Translations under genes and position numbers: made by a program | Source of the DNA: RPQK01 sp041946865 | GTDB taxonomy: Bacteria; Acidobacteriota; UBA6911; RPQK01 | Direction of reading: 5' to 3' | Length of the DNA stretch: 60,824 nt | Assembly: GCA_041946865.1 (NCBI GenBank) | Contig: JBHGBF010000002.1 | Span: 1-60,824 of the forward strand | Notes under the pieces: model-generated | What the model saw: only the letters and a program-made list of their open reading frames with translations | Database searches by the model: none | What the model was told of the DNA's origin: nothing | Shown here: positions 8,742 through 17,650 of the stretch, piece after piece | Position numbering within the stretch: position 1 is the first letter of the stretch | Layout of the letters: each line of letters opens with the position of its first letter

Positions 8742-11700
8742 ATGGCAATCACGAATCATGAGCGAGTCGACAAGGCGATGGGATTGCTGAGGGTAGGCCT
8801 GACGCCTTTCGCTCAGCGGGAATCATCCGTTTCCTGCCAGGGCATGGACGTGGCCGCCCTTCTGAAGCTCATGTGGGACCACTGGAACGACGTCTTCAGC
8901 CGCATCCTGGGGCATGCCGAACGGTCTCTGGTCAGCGAGTTGCGCGAAGTCCGAAACAAGTGGGCTCACCAGGAGAGGTTCTCGAGTGACGACACCGACC
9001 GCGCGCTCGACTCAGCGGAACGGCTGCTCGCCGCGATCTCCGCGCCGCAATCGGACGAGGTCCGCCGGCTCAAGATGGAGCTCCGCCGGACCATGTTCGA
9101 CGAGCAGGTGCGGGGCGAGATGCGCAAGAGCGCCGGCACGGCCATCGAGAGTGCTGCGACGGGCCACCTGAAGCCGTGGCGCGAGGTCGTCACTCCCCAC
9201 AGGGATGTCGCCAGCGGCGAGTACCAGCAGGCCGAGTTCGCCGCCGACCTCTGGCAGGTTCATCTCGGGGAAGGAACCGACGAGTACAGGGACCCGGTCG
9301 AGTTCTTTCGGCGCACCTATCTCACCGAAAGCCTCAAGGGCTTGCTCAGCGGCGCTGTCCGACGTCTTTCCGGCTGTGGCGGTGATCCGGTCGTCCAGCT
9401 GCAGACCAACTTCGGCGGCGGCAAGACCCACTCGATGCTCGCCCTCTATCACCTGTTTTCCGGCATTTCTCCCACTGAGCTGGCGGGCCTTGACGCGGTG
9501 ATGCAGAAGTCTGGAGTATCGAAGCTGCCGGCGGCGCGGCGGGTCGTACTGGTCGGCAACAAGATCTCGCCCGGCAACCCGGCGACGAAGCCGGACGGCA
9601 CGGTGGTCCGAACCCTGTGGGGTGAATTGACCTGGCAACTGGACGGCGAGAAAGCTTTTTCCCGGATAAAGGCCGACGATGAGAATGCCACCAGTCCCGG
9701 AGACGCTCTGCGCCGGCTTTTTGTCGAGTACGGGCCCTGCCTCATCCTGATCGATGAATGGGTGGCCTATGCGCGCCAGCTTCATGACCAGAGCGACCTG
9801 CCCGCGGGTGGGTTCGAAACGCAGTTCACCTTCGCGCAGGTCCTCACGGAGTCGGTCAAGGCCGCCAGTAATTGCCTCCTGGTGATCAGCCTGCCGGCTT
9901 CGGACACGGGCGTCTCTCCTCACACGCCCGCGGACGACGTCGAGGTCGGCGGCCGGCGCGGTCGTGAGGCGCTCGAGCGGCTCAGAAATGTAGTCGGGCG
10001 CATAGAGTCCTCGTGGCGGCCGGCGACCGCCGAGGAGGGTTTCGAGATCGTGCGCCGGCGACTCTTCGAACCCATGTCTGATCCGGCGCAATTCAAAGAC
10101 CGGGATGTTGTCGCTCGCGCGTTCGCCGACCTCTACCGGACGCAGCACTCGGAATTCCCGCCGGAATGCCGGGGCGCCGACTACGAGAAACGAATCAAAG
10201 CGGCTTACCCGATCCATCCTGAGGTCTTCGACCGGCTTTACTCGGACTGGTCGACGCTCGTGAAGTTTCAACGCACACGGGGAGTGCTCCGGTTGATGGC
10301 CGCCGTCATTCACAGCCTTTGGGAGAAGGGTGACAAAAACCCGCTGATCCTGCCGGCAACCATCCCGATTGACGACTCTCGCGTGCAGACCGAGTTGACG
10401 CGTTACCTCTCGGATAACTGGGCGCCTGTGATCGAGAAGGATGTGGACGGCCCCGGCTCGCTGCCGCTGCGTCTGGACAGTGAGCTGCCCAATCTCGGCA
10501 AGTTCGCGGCCACCCGCCGTGTGGCGCGCACCATCTACATGGGGTCGGCGCCTCTGACCAAGGCCGCCCACCGCGGACTGGAGGACCGGAGAGTGAAGCT
10601 CGGCTGCGTGGTACCGGGAGAGTCGCCCGCCGTCTTCGGCGATGCGCTGCGCCGCCTGGCCGGGGCCGCCACCTACCTCTACCAGGATGGCCCGCGCTAC
10701 TGGTACTCGACCCAGCCCACGGTGACCAAACTTGCCGAGGACCGGGCAGAACAGTTGAAGCGGGACCACGACAAAGTTGTCCAGGAGGTAGGCCGGCGGG
10801 TTCGGGAGAATCTGCGTCAAAAGGGCGACTTCCGCCGGATCCACCCCATGCCCCAGTCGAGCCAGGACGTCCCGGACGATCCCGACGCCCGTCTCGTCGT
10901 GCTCGACATGGATCAGCCATACAGCAAGCAGCCGGGCAGTGCCGCCGAGGCGGCGGCCAAGGCGATTTTCGAATCCCGCGGCAATACTCCCCGTCTCTTC
11001 CGTAACGCGCTCGTCTTCCTTGCCGTCGACCAGGCGCGAGCGCAGGACCTCGACGAGGCGGTAAGGCGCTACCTTGCCTGGGAGTCGATCCTGTCCGAAA
11101 AAGAGACCCTCAATCTCGACCCGCACCAGGTTAAGCAGGCCGAGGCGCAGCAGAAGGCCGCCGACAGCGCCGTAAGCGCCCGACTGCCCGAAGCCTATCA
11201 ATGGCTTTTGGTGCCGGTACAAAGCTCGCCGCAGGCGCCGGTCGAGTGGCAAGGCTTCCGCCTGTCCGGACAGGACTCTCTGGCGGTCCGGGCCGGCAGG
11301 AAGCTTCGTAGTGATGAGCTGCTGGTGACGGGCCTGGCCGGCACGCGGCTGAAGATGGAACTCGACAGGATTCCCTTGTGGCGAGGCAACCATGTTGCGG
11401 TCAAGCAGTTGATTGAGGACTTCGCCCGATACCTCTACCTGCCGCGCCTGGCTGACCCGGCCGTCCTCATGAAGTCCGTCCAGGATGGTGTGGGTCTTCT
11501 CACCTGGGAACGGGAGACCTTCGCCTACGCCGACAGCTTCGATGAGGCCACGGGACGCTATCGCGGCCTCCGTTTCGGCCGGCTCCTCGGCTTGTCAGAA
11601 AATGATCCCTCGGGACTTTTGGTGAAACCTGACGTTGCGCGTAAACAACTGGATGCCGAGGCCGCTGCGGTTTCAGCCGGAAGAGGTCAAACGGACGAGG

Positions 11701-12020
11701 AGCGGGGTACCTCCAGGGAAGGCGAGCCCGGCGGGGAAACGTCGGGTGGGGAAATTGGAATACAAACGCCGCAACTCTCTCCTCGGCCCAAAAGGTTCCA
11801 TGGCAGTGTCGTTCTCGATCCCATGCGCCTCGGCCGTGACGCGGGCCGGATCGCGGACGAGGTGGTGGCGCACCTGACGGGTCTGGTCGGCGCCAACGTG
11901 AAAGTCACTCTCGAGATTGAAGCAGAGATTCCGTCCGGCGCTCCGGAAAAGGTGGTCCGAACAGTGACCGAGAACAGCCGCACGCTGAAATTCACGTCGC
12001 ACGGCTTCGAGACGGAGTGA
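8742..12020 (+). CDS. DUF499 ATPase with N-terminal Swt1-like HEPN domain
   Basis: This 1092-residue protein is the ATPase of the Hma-like system. The Walker A motif is FGGGKTH at about 224-230 and the Walker B is LILIDEW near residue 335, both typical of DUF499. The first 110 residues look like a Swt1-type HEPN domain and contain RNKWAH (R71 to H76), which fits the R-x4-H catalytic motif of HEPN ribonucleases. The C-terminal region (about 1000-1092) is Gly/Glu-rich and then ends in a short beta-rich domain. The protein could couple ATP-driven sensing of the invader to RNA cleavage; that is inference. It is preceded by a 147-base spacer and is the last recognisable gene of the island. Confidence 0.85.
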   Translation: MAITNHERVDKAMGLLRVGLTPFAQRESSVSCQGMDVAALLKLMWDHWNDVFSRILGHAERSLVSELREVRNKWAHQERFSSDDTDRALDSAERLLAAISAPQSDEVRRLKMELRRTMFDEQVRGEMRKSAGTAIESAATGHLKPWREVVTPHRDVASGEYQQAEFAADLWQVHLGEGTDEYRDPVEFFRRTYLTESLKGLLSGAVRRLSGCGGDPVVQLQTNFGGGKTHSMLALYHLFSGISPTELAGLDAVMQKSGVSKLPAARRVVLVGNKISPGNPATKPDGTVVRTLWGELTWQLDGEKAFSRIKADDENATSPGDALRRLFVEYGPCLILIDEWVAYARQLHDQSDLPAGGFETQFTFAQVLTESVKAASNCLLVISLPASDTGVSPHTPADDVEVGGRRGREALERLRNVVGRIESSWRPATAEEGFEIVRRRLFEPMSDPAQFKDRDVVARAFADLYRTQHSEFPPECRGADYEKRIKAAYPIHPEVFDRLYSDWSTLVKFQRTRGVLRLMAAVIHSLWEKGDKNPLILPATIPIDDSRVQTELTRYLSDNWAPVIEKDVDGPGSLPLRLDSELPNLGKFAATRRVARTIYMGSAPLTKAAHRGLEDRRVKLGCVVPGESPAVFGDALRRLAGAATYLYQDGPRYWYSTQPTVTKLAEDRAEQLKRDHDKVVQEVGRRVRENLRQKGDFRRIHPMPQSSQDVPDDPDARLVVLDMDQPYSKQPGSAAEAAAKAIFESRGNTPRLFRNALVFLAVDQARAQDLDEAVRRYLAWESILSEKETLNLDPHQVKQAEAQQKAADSAVSARLPEAYQWLLVPVQSSPQAPVEWQGFRLSGQDSLAVRAGRKLRSDELLVTGLAGTRLKMELDRIPLWRGNHVAVKQLIEDFARYLYLPRLADPAVLMKSVQDGVGLLTWERETFAYADSFDEATGRYRGLRFGRLLGLSENDPSGLLVKPDVARKQLDAEAAAVSAGRGQTDEERGTSREGEPGGETSGGEIGIQTPQLSPRPKRFHGSVVLDPMRLGRDAGRIADEVVAHLTGLVGANVKVTLEIEAEIPSGAPEKVVRTVTENSRTLKFTSHGFETE

Positions 12021-12091
12021 TGAACCGAAGCCTGGAAATCCGACGAGACGAGCAATCAATGGCCGACGAGTCTGAGCCACTCTTCGAGTGA
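12020..12091 (+). CDS. 23-residue ORF coupled to the ATPase gene (possible truncated gene)
   Basis: An ATG overlaps the ATPase stop codon as TGATG and opens a 23-codon frame (starting MNRSLEIRRDEQ) that ends at 12091. Such coupling is common for genuine downstream operon genes, so this could be the stub of a lost Hma accessory gene such as a nuclease or DUF3780 gene. It may equally be chance. Confidence 0.25.
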   Translation: MNRSLEIRRDEQSMADESEPLFE

Positions 12092-12138
12092 CCGCCGGCT
12101 GCCGGACACTTATTGGAGCCTGTTCGTGTAACCCCGGC

Positions 12139-12648
12139 TTACTGGGCGAATCGAAACCCGCTGATCCACATCTCGGCCTGGCCGGCGTTCCAGGCCTCGG
12201 GCAGGGCTTCCACGTAAAGCGCAAAGCTCCGGCGGCCCAGAGGGGGGATCGGCGTGATCCTGCCGTCCGGTCGAATCGGAGTGCGGACGGTCTCCCACAC
12301 CGGTTTTTCGTAGTTGAAAAGAACCAGCTTCACTTCCACGACGTCCAGGGTCTTCTCCCCGCCGTTATTGATAGTGCCGGAGAACATGACGATCCTGTCG
12401 CCGGCATAATTGGTTCCCAGCTGAATCTTCTGCGACTGATGGTCGATCGTGACGTATTTCTTGTACCACTCGAAGTTGGGATCGCCGGCACGCAGCACGC
12501 CGGTCAAAGGGGCCGGCTCAGTCTGCTTGTTCATTCCGAAGAAGATAAAGAGGCCGATCACAATCGCGAAAACGACCACGGCCGCCGGGATCACCTTCCA
12601 GAGAAGGCCGCGATCCGGCTTATCGGTCTCTTGAAGCTGCTCGAACAT
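12139..12648 (-). CDS. Membrane-anchored hypothetical protein
   Basis: This 169-residue protein has a hydrophilic N-terminus, one transmembrane helix (about residues 17-40, VIPAAVVVFAIVIGLFIFF) and a predicted extracytoplasmic beta-rich domain. The segment MFSGTINNGGEKTLDVVEVK resembles FxLYD/DUF2393-like domains, which occur in envelope proteins. It is the last gene of the minus-strand operon with the M16 peptidases and the Pal-like lipoprotein, 15 bases after the latter, so a role in the cell envelope is likely. The exact function is unknown. Confidence 0.65.
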   Translation of the reverse strand: MFEQLQETDKPDRGLLWKVIPAAVVVFAIVIGLFIFFGMNKQTEPAPLTGVLRAGDPNFEWYKKYVTIDHQSQKIQLGTNYAGDRIVMFSGTINNGGEKTLDVVEVKLVLFNYEKPVWETVRTPIRPDGRITPIPPLGRRSFALYVEALPEAWNAGQAEMWISGFRFAQ

Positions 12649-12663
12649 GGCTTTGTCTCGAAG

Positions 12664-13485
12664 CTACCGTTGTTTCAGACGGTCTTCCAGGAGCACAAAG
12701 TGGACCCGCCTGTTCAACGCGTAAGCGTCTTCAGTGGCTCTGAGATCGAACGGTCTTTCCTCACCGAGTGAGATCGTGATCAGGCGACTTGGATCGACGC
12801 CGTGCGAGATCATATAAGCTCGCACCACCTGTGCCCGCTTGTCTCCCAGAGCAAGATTATACTCTGCGGTCCCGCGCTCGTCGGTGTGCCCTTCCAGGAT
12901 GACGCCCACGCTCCTGTTCTGCGGCTTGACGAGCCACCGAATGTTGCCGTCCAGGGTCAGTTTGGCTTCATCCTTCAGTTCACTCGAGTCGTAGGCAAAA
13001 AAGACCGGTTTGACGAAATAGACAAACTGTTCGGCAAGGCTCTTCCCTGCCAGCCCGTCTTCGGCGACGCTGTAAGGCTGTTTGCCGACATCCAGCGTCA
13101 CGGTCTTTTCCGTATTTCCGCCAGGTCCGACGGCCACAATTCGGTAGCTGGACGTCCTGGTCGGGAAGACTTTCAGCCGGCCAGACTTGTCGACCTCGCC
13201 GATCCCCTGGTCGATGACCACGAGGTCCGCATTCCTCGCTTCCCAGACCAGGGTCGCCGACTCGCCGGGCGGGATGCTCTGCGGTTCGACTCTGGCTTCA
13301 AGCTGGGGAGGCAACGACGTTGTCGGAGTGCTGGGCGGCGCGGTTGGGGCAGGGCCGGGCGCTGTCGGAGGACGTACAGGACCCGTCTTCTTCCCGCAGC
13401 CAGAGAACAGCAGAACGGCGATCAGGAGCAGCCATAGCGCGTTTGCGAGGGGGTGTGGGTTGCGAGTTACGTCTTGAGAGTTCAC
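12664..13485 (-). CDS. pal: OmpA/Pal-family peptidoglycan-associated lipoprotein
   Basis: The 273-residue protein has an N-terminal hydrophobic segment ending in the lipobox LFSGC, a Pro/Thr-rich linker, a small Ig-like domain (residues about 60-130) and a C-terminal OmpA-like domain. The latter contains ILEGHTDERGTAEYNLALG and a final ALNRRVHFVL, which bind the diaminopimelate of peptidoglycan in this family. It would tether the outer membrane to the wall. The start is a GTG at 13485 that overlaps the stop of the upstream M16 gene (GTGA), giving translational coupling. The extra Ig-like domain makes it longer than classical Pal (about 170 residues), so the gene name is by similarity of domain only. 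Confidence 0.8.
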   Translation of the reverse strand: MNSQDVTRNPHPLANALWLLLIAVLLFSGCGKKTGPVRPPTAPGPAPTAPPSTPTTSLPPQLEARVEPQSIPPGESATLVWEARNADLVVIDQGIGEVDKSGRLKVFPTRTSSYRIVAVGPGGNTEKTVTLDVGKQPYSVAEDGLAGKSLAEQFVYFVKPVFFAYDSSELKDEAKLTLDGNIRWLVKPQNRSVGVILEGHTDERGTAEYNLALGDKRAQVVRAYMISHGVDPSRLITISLGEERPFDLRATEDAYALNRRVHFVLLEDRLKQR

Positions 13486-14768
13486 GCCGTTTCAGAGTTG
13501 GGGTAGCTTGGGCCCACAATAACGGTTGTGTAGTTTACCGTATCGAGATAGAGACGGGCAACCCGCTCCACGTCTTGCCGGGTCACCTGCCGGATCAGGT
13601 CCGGGTAGCGCTCGAGGTAATCCGGGCCGAGGTCGAAAAGCTCAACGCCCAAGAGAAACCGGGCGATGAGAGAATTGGACTGGACATCAAAAACAAAGCT
13701 GCCGGTCAGGTAATCCTGAGCGGTTTCCAACTCTTGCTGGGTGATGCCGTGCTCGACCAGCCCCCGAATCTCATCGAGCAGGCCTTTCAAAGCGGTGTCG
13801 CGATTCTCGGGGGAAGTGCAAATGTAAGCGGCAAAGCGCCCGGGATAGATCCCGCTGGAGCCCGAAATATCGCTATAGGTCGTGTACGCGAGCCCCTGTT
13901 CATCGCGCAGCCGGCGGGGAATGCGGCTGGTGAATCCGGGCCCGCTCCCCAAAATCACATCCAGAACCTGCAGTACCGGGAAATCAGAATTGGTCCTCTT
14001 GACGCCCAGATGCCCGACAAGAATGTGAACCTGTTCCTTGTCAACGATTGTGGTCTCAAACAGCGGAGCGTGTTGTTTTTTGATTTCCGGCAGAACTGCA
14101 TGCTCGTAATCCGGCGCCGCCCTCCAGCTGCCGAGCCTGGATTGGACACACCGTCTGGCTTGCTCTGCGGAGACGTCGCCGGCCAGGACGATCAGGGTAG
14201 ACGCCGGGCTGTACCGCCGCGAGTAGAAAGCGCGCAGATCAGTTGCCGAGAGTTGACCGACACTTTCGGGCAGGCCCAGGGACGGATATTGCAGCGGGGT
14301 TTCGCGGTATATCAACCGGTTGAACAGGTTGCCGGCCACTGTCTGCGGGTCATCCTGCATGGATCGGAGGTGGTTGAGCACCTTTTCTTTTTCGAGCTGG
14401 AGGCGGTCTACCGGGAAGAGGGGACGACACAGCATCTCGGCGAGCAGTTCGAAGCCCAGCTCCAGGTCCTCCGTTTTCAATTGCAGGCTGATGCCGCTCA
14501 ATTCCCGCTGGCTGAAGATGCCGAGCGCGCCCCCGGCCCCCTCGATGAGCTCCGCCAGTTCAGAGTAATCGTAGTTCTCGGTCCCTTCATCGAGCATCCG
14601 GGCGGTAAAGGCAGCCAACCCCGGCTTGTCGGGCGGATTCTGGTCCTGGCCCGCCAGAATATAGGCATGGAGGGAGACGAGCGGCACCTTGTGATTCTCT
14701 GAAACCAGCATCACGAGTCCGTTGTCCAGCTGTTTGCGCTCGAACGTCAGTTTAAGCTTAAGGGGCAT
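13482..14768 (-). CDS. M16-family peptidase-like protein, catalytically inactive subunit
   Basis: This 428-residue protein has the M16 (pitrilysin/processing-peptidase) fold: an N-terminal domain with LDNGLVMLVSENHKVPLVSL, and a C-terminal half with SRIPRRLRDEQGLAYTTYSD. The zinc motif HxxEH is absent. At that place it reads GLAAFTARMLDEGT, so the zinc ligands and catalytic Glu are lost. In M16B pairs one subunit is active and the other inactive. The gene 12 bases upstream encodes the active partner, so the two probably form a heterodimer. No signal peptide is evident. Confidence 0.88.
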   Translation of the reverse strand: MPLKLKLTFERKQLDNGLVMLVSENHKVPLVSLHAYILAGQDQNPPDKPGLAAFTARMLDEGTENYDYSELAELIEGAGGALGIFSQRELSGISLQLKTEDLELGFELLAEMLCRPLFPVDRLQLEKEKVLNHLRSMQDDPQTVAGNLFNRLIYRETPLQYPSLGLPESVGQLSATDLRAFYSRRYSPASTLIVLAGDVSAEQARRCVQSRLGSWRAAPDYEHAVLPEIKKQHAPLFETTIVDKEQVHILVGHLGVKRTNSDFPVLQVLDVILGSGPGFTSRIPRRLRDEQGLAYTTYSDISGSSGIYPGRFAAYICTSPENRDTALKGLLDEIRGLVEHGITQQELETAQDYLTGSFVFDVQSNSLIARFLLGVELFDLGPDYLERYPDLIRQVTRQDVERVARLYLDTVNYTTVIVGPSYPNSETA

Positions 14769-14780
14769 GTGGTTCAGGGC

Positions 14781-16034
14781 TCAGGACTGCTCATTTATCA
14801 GGATACCCTTGGTACTGCCTTTAGGAAGCAGATACCGGCCGGCAGCGGCTCGGATATCGTCACGCGTTACCGACTGGATCTGCTCGACATACGAATTCCA
14901 GTATTCAAAACCCCTTAACGTCTCGAGCAGACCCAGCTGGACCGCCTGGTCGAGCGGGGTTTCGAAATCGGCCAGAAACTGCGAGAGACACTGATTGCGC
15001 GCCCGCTTCAACTCGGCATCGGGGAGGGGACCATCGAGAAGCCGATCGATCTCCGCCGTCATCAGTTCTTCCACCCGGGCTGGGTCGACGTCGGGCTGTA
15101 GTTCGCCTCTTATGAAAAAAAGGTAGGGATCCTGGGTCTCGTCAAACTCGGTCAGCACGCCCGACATGACCCGCTCCTGTTCGACCAGGCGTTTGTAAAG
15201 CCGGGCGAGCTTCCCTTCCGACAGGAGCTTGTCGATCATCTCGATCGCATAGTGCTCTCGCTCATGCACGCTGGGCGCGGGGAAAGCCCAAAGGAGCCGG
15301 GGGACATGGCTGGTCTTCCGAAGCTCGACTCTGTTCTCCTCTCGGCGCCGCGGTTCGGCCGGCACTTCCCGAACAGGAATCCGGTGCGGCGCAATACAGC
15401 CGAAGACGGCCTCGACCTCCTTGATCACCTCATCCTGGATGAAGTCACCGACCAGCACGAGGATCGAGTTGTTCGGTGCGTAGAAACCACGGTAGTGAGT
15501 TTTCAGTTCCTCGATCGTTACTTTGCTCACGTCTTCGGTCGTTCCTATGATCGGAAACCGATAGGGATGCGTTTGGAAGGAAGCCGTCTCCACCGCCTGG
15601 CGTAATGCCCCCCAGGGACTGTCCAGGTCCATTCTGAGCTCTTCCAGCACAACCTGCCGCTCGAGTTCGAATTCCTCGGGGTCGAATGTCGCGTTTTCCA
15701 TCCGGTCCGCTTCAATCTCGAGAGCGGGATGCCACCGGTCCGAGGCGAAGGTGAAGTAGTAAGCGGTATAGTCGTGCGAGGTGAAGGCGTTATTGGAGCC
15801 GCCGTGTCGAGTCGTGATGTAGTCGATCTCGCCCTTCGCGTACCGTCGCGTCCCCTTGAACATCATGTGCTCGAGCAGGTGAGAAATGCCTGTGATTCCA
15901 GGCCTTTCCATCCGGGAGCCCACGCGGTACCAGATCATGCTGGCGACAATCGGTACGGAGTGATCTTCGCGCGTGATAACCGTGAGCCCGTTCGGCAATC
16001 GGTGGCGAGTCACGCCGTTGAGTTGGTAGTCCAT
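14781..16034 (-). CDS. M16-family zinc metallopeptidase, catalytic subunit
   Basis: The 417-residue protein is an M16B peptidase. It has the inverted zinc motif HLLEH (H52, E55, H56) in SHLLEHMMFKGT, and the downstream acidic segment with FELERQVVLEEL supplies the third ligand region. The C-terminal domain contains LLSEGKLARLYKRLVEQ, typical of the substrate-binding half. It lacks a signal peptide. It heads the minus-strand operon with an inactive M16 partner, the Pal-like lipoprotein and a small membrane protein. Its substrate is unknown; M16B enzymes degrade or process peptides. Confidence 0.92.
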   Translation of the reverse strand: MDYQLNGVTRHRLPNGLTVITREDHSVPIVASMIWYRVGSRMERPGITGISHLLEHMMFKGTRRYAKGEIDYITTRHGGSNNAFTSHDYTAYYFTFASDRWHPALEIEADRMENATFDPEEFELERQVVLEELRMDLDSPWGALRQAVETASFQTHPYRFPIIGTTEDVSKVTIEELKTHYRGFYAPNNSILVLVGDFIQDEVIKEVEAVFGCIAPHRIPVREVPAEPRRREENRVELRKTSHVPRLLWAFPAPSVHEREHYAIEMIDKLLSEGKLARLYKRLVEQERVMSGVLTEFDETQDPYLFFIRGELQPDVDPARVEELMTAEIDRLLDGPLPDAELKRARNQCLSQFLADFETPLDQAVQLGLLETLRGFEYWNSYVEQIQSVTRDDIRAAAGRYLLPKGSTKGILINEQS

Positions 16035-16052
16035 TATGCACTCCCCGGGGGC

Positions 16053-16071
16053 GGCAGGTATCTTGCCTGCC
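16053..16071. repeat. Short hairpin repeat of the xCCGGC-ATCTT-GCCGGx type
   Basis: GGCAGG and CCTGCC flank TATCTTG in the spacer between two divergent M16 genes. A similar element, GCCGGC-ATCTT-GCCGGC, is at 52405-52421. Both look like members of a dispersed intergenic repeat family rather than terminators, since no T-run follows. Confidence 0.45.
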
Positions 16072-16201
16072 GGCGTGCCGATCTACACGCGCCAAAAGCA
16101 GCAGACAGGCAGGATCACCTGCGCTCTCCCAGGGAAACGTTTTCCTCAATCCTTCAAGTTGCCCGCAGCATTGCGCTTTCTATACAATTGCCTGCGCAAA
16201 C

Positions 16202-17575
16202 ATGAGGAGACAACTACTTAGGATCAGCCTAAGCCTGATGGCCGTTTCGATTATAGCTGTAAGGACCACTTCTGCGGAAATCGGGCGTCCCATCGTCCTG
16301 CCTGATTTTCAGCGCCAGTCGCTGCTCAACGGCATGGAGATCTTCGCCTTTCCTGCCGGGAATCAGGAGCGGGTTCCGTTTCAACTGCTGGTAGTGAACG
16401 GGGCGGCTTTCGATCCGGCCGGCAAGTGGGGGGTCACCTATCTGACCACGCGCCTCCTGGTGGAGGCGGGCAAAGACCGGTCCGGGCAGCTGCTTCAGAC
16501 GGGGTTGAAGACGCTTGGCAGTGAGTTGACCTTCCGGGTCGACTGGGACGGCATCTGGTTCCAGGGTTGGGCGCCGGCGAACCGGCTGGCCGATACACTG
16601 AGCATCGTCGGACAGATGATTGTCCAGCCTCAGTTTGAGGAGGAGAGTTTTGGGACGCTCCGGGACCAGCTTGCGGCCGAGATGGAAAAGAAAAGCGCAG
16701 AGCCGCAATTTGCGACGCACGAGCGTTTCCTCGCTGAGCTGTTCGACGGGAACCCGTACGGGCATCTGGTCCGCGGCACCCCGACCACGCTGCGGAGCAT
16801 CCAGCTGGGCGATGTCCGCCTGCAATATCGTAAGCTGTTCATACCCAACCAGGCACATCTGGCCTATTACTACACGGGCAATCATGAGGCGCTTTTCAGT
16901 GCTCTGACCCGCCGGTGGGGAAGCTGGGTCAAGGGCGCTCCCCTGCCCTTCGCTTTCCGGAAAGCGGTGTCAGCCGTGGAAAACCAGGTCGTCATCCTGG
17001 ACCGGTCCCTGCAGGAGAGCGTGGTGCGCTGGGGCGCCCTTGCCGTGGCGCGCGGCGACAGAAACTCCTACGCCCTGGAAATCCTCGAGCAGTACCTGAC
17101 GCTCAGCCTGCCTGCGTGGGCCGGCCAGATCGCCGGAGCCTCGCAGGTTCGCGCATCCGCTTCGGTCGAGACCCGAACCATGCCCGGCTTCGTGGAAATG
17201 AACCTTCAGGCGCCTGCGCCCCAGGTTGCGGGTTACGTGAAGAAATTCATCGACACGCTGGCCGAAATCAGCGAGGGGCAAGTCGACAAGCAGCGGTTTG
17301 AAGAGGCGAAGCGTCTGGCGTTTGTGGAGTTACGGTCGTCGCTCGAAAACCCCGACGGACTTCTTCGGCAGTTGCTTGAAACCAGTCTCTACAATGTGGG
17401 CGTCAATTATATATTGAACTTCGGTTTGCGTATTGATCGGTTCACGCCGGAGCTGTTTCAGACGGCCACGCGGGAGCATTTTGCAGACAACAAACTGGTG
17501 ATCGTGGTGGCAGGGCCCGCCGAGAGCCTGAAGAGCCAGTTGTCCGGCTTCGGAAAGGTACATTTATTGAATTAG
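16202..17575 (+). CDS. Exported M16-like protein lacking the zinc motif
   Basis: The 457-residue protein begins with a signal peptide (RRQLLRISLSLMAVSIIAV, cleavage near TSA-E) and then shows an M16 fold, including LLNGMEIFAFPAGNQERVPF and FRVDWDGIWFQGW. Where the HxxEH motif should be it reads WGVTYLTTRLLVEAGK, so it is non-catalytic. It is divergent from the M16/pal operon across 167 bases. Being exported, it is unlikely to dimerise with the cytoplasmic-looking pair 14781-16034/13482-14768. It may act as an envelope scaffold or peptide-binding protein. Confidence 0.8.
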   Translation: MRRQLLRISLSLMAVSIIAVRTTSAEIGRPIVLPDFQRQSLLNGMEIFAFPAGNQERVPFQLLVVNGAAFDPAGKWGVTYLTTRLLVEAGKDRSGQLLQTGLKTLGSELTFRVDWDGIWFQGWAPANRLADTLSIVGQMIVQPQFEEESFGTLRDQLAAEMEKKSAEPQFATHERFLAELFDGNPYGHLVRGTPTTLRSIQLGDVRLQYRKLFIPNQAHLAYYYTGNHEALFSALTRRWGSWVKGAPLPFAFRKAVSAVENQVVILDRSLQESVVRWGALAVARGDRNSYALEILEQYLTLSLPAWAGQIAGASQVRASASVETRTMPGFVEMNLQAPAPQVAGYVKKFIDTLAEISEGQVDKQRFEEAKRLAFVELRSSLENPDGLLRQLLETSLYNVGVNYILNFGLRIDRFTPELFQTATREHFADNKLVIVVAGPAESLKSQLSGFGKVHLLN

Positions 17576-17595
17576 AGGCCCCTGTCGAGTATACT
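17567..17595 (+). promoter_or_regulatory. Candidate sigma-70-type promoter of the rimP-nusA-infB operon
   Basis: TTGAAT (17567-17572) and TATACT (17590-17595) are separated by 17 bases, a good match to the housekeeping consensus. The -35 box overlaps the end of the preceding M16-like gene. Transcription would start near 17602, about 20 bases before the hairpin at 17623. Confidence 0.55.
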
Positions 17596-17622
17596 AGGCT
17601 GCGATTTTGGGTCTACTCGAAG

Positions 17623-17650
17623 AGTGGGCTTTAGCCCACTTTTTTATTTT
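17623..17650 (+). terminator. Rho-independent terminator/attenuator in the rimP leader
   Basis: A perfect 8-bp inverted repeat (AGTGGGCT-TT-AGCCCACT, 17623-17640) is followed by TTTTTATTTT. It lies between the likely promoter and rimP, not just after the upstream gene, so it probably acts as an attenuator like the rimP leader hairpins known in proteobacteria. It may also end the transcript of the M16-like gene. Confidence 0.75.

Noticed and set aside
9012..11393. A 793-codon open frame on the minus strand
   Set aside because: It lies wholly opposite the DUF499 ATPase gene, has no recognisable domain and an Arg/Gly/Val-rich composition typical of antisense frames in GC-rich coding DNA.
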